Assembly (NCBI GenBank): GCA_946625925.1
Contig: CAMOTP010000035.1
Location: 1 to 8,491 of the forward strand
Reading direction: 5' to 3'
DNA from: an uncultured Alphaproteobacteria bacterium
GTDB taxonomy: Bacteria; Pseudomonadota; Alphaproteobacteria; Rs-D84
DNA length: 8,491 nt
Of this stretch, positions 7,050 through 8,491 are shown one piece after another; the first letter of the stretch is position 1, and the number at the start of each line of letters is the position of its first letter. Under the pieces are notes generated by a model. That model did not search any database and had not been told where the DNA came from. It saw only the letters and a program-made list of their open reading frames with translations. The position numbers were made by a program, and so were the translations under genes.

Positions 7050-7777
7050 TTTGTCGTAAATTTTTCCAACGAATATTAGATTTTATTTATCCGCCCGTAT
7101 GTCCATTGTGTAATACGGGCGTATCAACACATGGTGAATTATGTGCTGATTGTTGGACTGCGATAAATTGGATAGATGGTCCAAAATGTAAGCGATGTGG
7201 TTATCCATTTGCCGGGGAATACGATTACGATACGGATATGTTGTGCCCTATATGTGCATCTGGTAAAAATGAACTTGATTGGGTACGCAGTGCGTGTGTA
7301 TATGATAATGCATCAAAACAGATAATGTTGCCATTTAAACATTGTGGAAAAATAAAATATGCGCGCTTTATGGCAAATGCGATGATATGGGCTTTACGGG
7401 ATAAAGATGTTCACAATATAGATGTTGTTATGCCTGTTCCTCTGGCTTGGCGCAGGTTATTTCATCGTGGTTATAACCAGGCCGCATTATTAGCACAACC
7501 AATAGCACGTGCTATTGGTGTACGGGTTGATTATGATTCTGTGCACAGAAAATATCGTCCAGATATGGGACACAAAACGGCCGCAGCGCGCGCCAAGAAT
7601 ATTCGTGGTGTATTTACAGTCGTGCACCCAGATAAAATTCGTGGAAAACATATATTATTGATTGATGACGTTATGACATCTGGTGCGACTTTTGCAGAGT
7701 TGTATAAAGTACTGAAAAAGGCCGGTGCAGCATCGGTCGCAGGTGTATCTTTTTGTCGTGTTGTGCGTACAATATAA
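7043..7777 (+). CDS. comF: ComF-family phosphoribosyltransferase-like protein
   Basis: 244 residues. The N-terminus carries the double zinc-ribbon arrangement of ComF proteins: Cys20/Cys23 with Cys34/Cys37, and Cys49/Cys52 with Cys68/Cys71. The C-terminal half is a type I phosphoribosyltransferase fold with the PRPP-loop motif IDDVMTSGAT (207-216) and the ComF-typical RLFHRGYNQAALLA segment. ComF supports uptake or handling of transforming DNA in competent bacteria; a catalytic reaction is not established. It is a cytoplasmic protein. Translation starts at GTG 7043, overlapping the upstream stop by 7 nt. An in-frame stop at 7031-7033 leaves no earlier ATG, GTG or TTG start, and there is no strong ribosome binding site, so coupling to the upstream gene is likely. 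Other competence genes are not in the window. Confidence 0.93.
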   Translation: MVICRKFFQRILDFIYPPVCPLCNTGVSTHGELCADCWTAINWIDGPKCKRCGYPFAGEYDYDTDMLCPICASGKNELDWVRSACVYDNASKQIMLPFKHCGKIKYARFMANAMIWALRDKDVHNIDVVMPVPLAWRRLFHRGYNQAALLAQPIARAIGVRVDYDSVHRKYRPDMGHKTAAARAKNIRGVFTVVHPDKIRGKHILLIDDVMTSGATFAELYKVLKKAGAASVAGVSFCRVVRTI

Positions 7778-7791
7778 ATTTGTTGAAATAC

Positions 7792-7819
7792 TTGATTTTG
7801 CTTTTATTTGTTGTAAAAT
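7792..7819 (+). promoter_or_regulatory. Possible valS promoter
   Basis: TTGATT (7792-7797) and TAAAAT (7814-7819) with a 16-base spacer lie in the 80-nt gap between comF and valS, about 38 nt before the valS start. No terminator is visible after comF, so read-through is also possible. The gap holds no leader peptide or T-box-like structure that I can see. Confidence 0.45.
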
Positions 7820-7832
7820 TCAATTCGCAATA

Positions 7833-7844
7833 ATTTTCGAAAAT
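7833..7844 (+). repeat. 12-bp perfect palindrome ahead of valS
   Basis: ATTTTCGAAAAT is a perfect palindrome lying between the putative -10 box and the ribosome binding site (AGGGCAAG, 7847-7854) of valS. It could be an operator half-site pair, or chance in an AT-rich gap. There is no matching regulator nearby. Confidence 0.3.
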
Positions 7845-7857
7845 ATAGGGCAAGAAA

Positions 7858-8491
7858 ATGAATATAGAACTTGGCAAAAACGCAACACGTGAATTAGAAA
7901 CCAGAATACAAGAATTTTGGGATAAAAATAATTTCTGGGACAATGATGTTAACTCGAATAAAAAATCATTTTGTACAATGATGCCTCCACCAAATGTAAC
8001 GGGTAATTTACATATGGGACATGCATTGGATAATGTTTTAATGGATATTATGTGCCGTTATAAACGTATGTGTGGCTTTGATGTTTTGTGGCAGCCAGGT
8101 ACCGATCACGCATCAATCGCAACACAATTATTGGTTGAACGTGATTTGTCAAAACGTGGTATCAATCCACACAGTTTGTCTTTGCCCGAAAAATTGGATG
8201 CCGCATGGAAATGGAAAAATGAAAAAGGCGGCCAAATCATAAACCAATTGCATATTTTAGGTGTGACACCGGTTTGGCATCGTGAAAGATTTACTATGGA
8301 TGATGGTTTGTCTCGTGCGGTTACAAAATTATTTGTGAAAATGTATAACCAAGGATTAATTTATCGTGAAAAACGCCTTGTGAATTGGTGCCCAAAACAA
8401 CAAACTTCTGTGTCTGATTTGGAAATTGATACCCGCGAAGAACACGGCAAGTTTTATTATTTTAATTATCCATTGGTGGATGGTGGCTTTG
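7858..8491 (+). CDS. valS: Valyl-tRNA synthetase, 5' part (runs off the window)
   Basis: Only the first 211 codons are present; the full enzyme is usually 850-950 residues. This class I synthetase attaches valine to tRNA-Val in the cytoplasm. Visible family features are PPPNVTG (43-49), the ATP-binding HIGH signature as HMGH (52-55), GTDHASIATQ (81-90) where most relatives have Gly rather than Ser at 86, WKWKNEKGG, and LVNWCPKQQTSVSDLEI just before the editing (CP1) domain. The KMSKS motif and the anticodon-binding domain lie beyond the window. The ATG at 7858 follows an AGGG-type site, and the N-terminal length fits the family. A TolC-family gene a few kilobases upstream of valS is a neighbourhood I recall from several Alphaproteobacteria, where popZ lies between them; this is memory, not checked. 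Confidence 0.97.
   Translation, partial: MNIELGKNATRELETRIQEFWDKNNFWDNDVNSNKKSFCTMMPPPNVTGNLHMGHALDNVLMDIMCRYKRMCGFDVLWQPGTDHASIATQLLVERDLSKRGINPHSLSLPEKLDAAWKWKNEKGGQIINQLHILGVTPVWHRERFTMDDGLSRAVTKLFVKMYNQGLIYREKRLVNWCPKQQTSVSDLEIDTREEHGKFYYFNYPLVDGGF

Noticed and set aside
274..8491. TGA reassignment to tryptophan, suggested by all six complete genes ending in TAA
   Set aside because: All tryptophans are encoded by TGG, and the genes reach normal family ends without in-frame TGA, including the conserved valS portion. TAA preference is expected in AT-rich genomes.

Overview
The window comes from an AT-rich Gram-negative bacterium: it encodes an outer-membrane TolC-family channel, an RND inner-membrane pump and a secreted OmpA-type protein. 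The style of the tRNA-Glu, the codon use (CGT arginine, TTA/TTG leucine) and a tolC-type gene a few genes from valS fit an AT-rich Alphaproteobacterium, such as the uncultured host- or gut-associated lineages. This assignment is inference at low to moderate confidence. The standard genetic code fits: all tryptophans are TGG, and all six complete genes end in TAA.

Layout. A tRNA-Glu(CTC) gene lies on the minus strand at the left edge with a good promoter (-35 127-132, -10 104-109). Divergent from it is a four-gene plus-strand operon, 274-5705: a MarR-family repressor, a TolC-family outer-membrane factor, a very short RND adaptor-like protein and an RND transporter. The genes overlap or are nearly contiguous (8-nt overlap, 1-nt gap, 15-nt gap). 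The operon ends at a strong intrinsic terminator (5711-5737). Its promoter carries a perfect 10-bp inverted repeat that begins inside the -10 box, the expected arrangement for MarR autorepression.

A second transcription unit begins with its own promoter. It encodes a secreted 414-residue protein with a coiled-coil stretch and a divergent OmpA-like C-terminal domain, overlapping by 7 nt a comF gene that starts with GTG. After an 80-nt gap with a possible promoter, valS begins and runs off the right edge (the first 211 codons are present).

The main point of interest is the efflux operon. It looks like a normal tripartite RND system, but two of its three parts are non-canonical. The adaptor has only 199 residues and shows no alpha-hairpin and no complete lipoyl domain. 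The 1019-residue pump is intact and aligns well with AcrB around TM4, but the two proton-relay aspartates are Ser399 and Asn400, and the position of AcrB Lys940 is Asn909. Open, long, co-transcribed reading frames argue against simple decay. This may be a structurally reduced RND-type system powered differently, or one that is not a proton-driven exporter.
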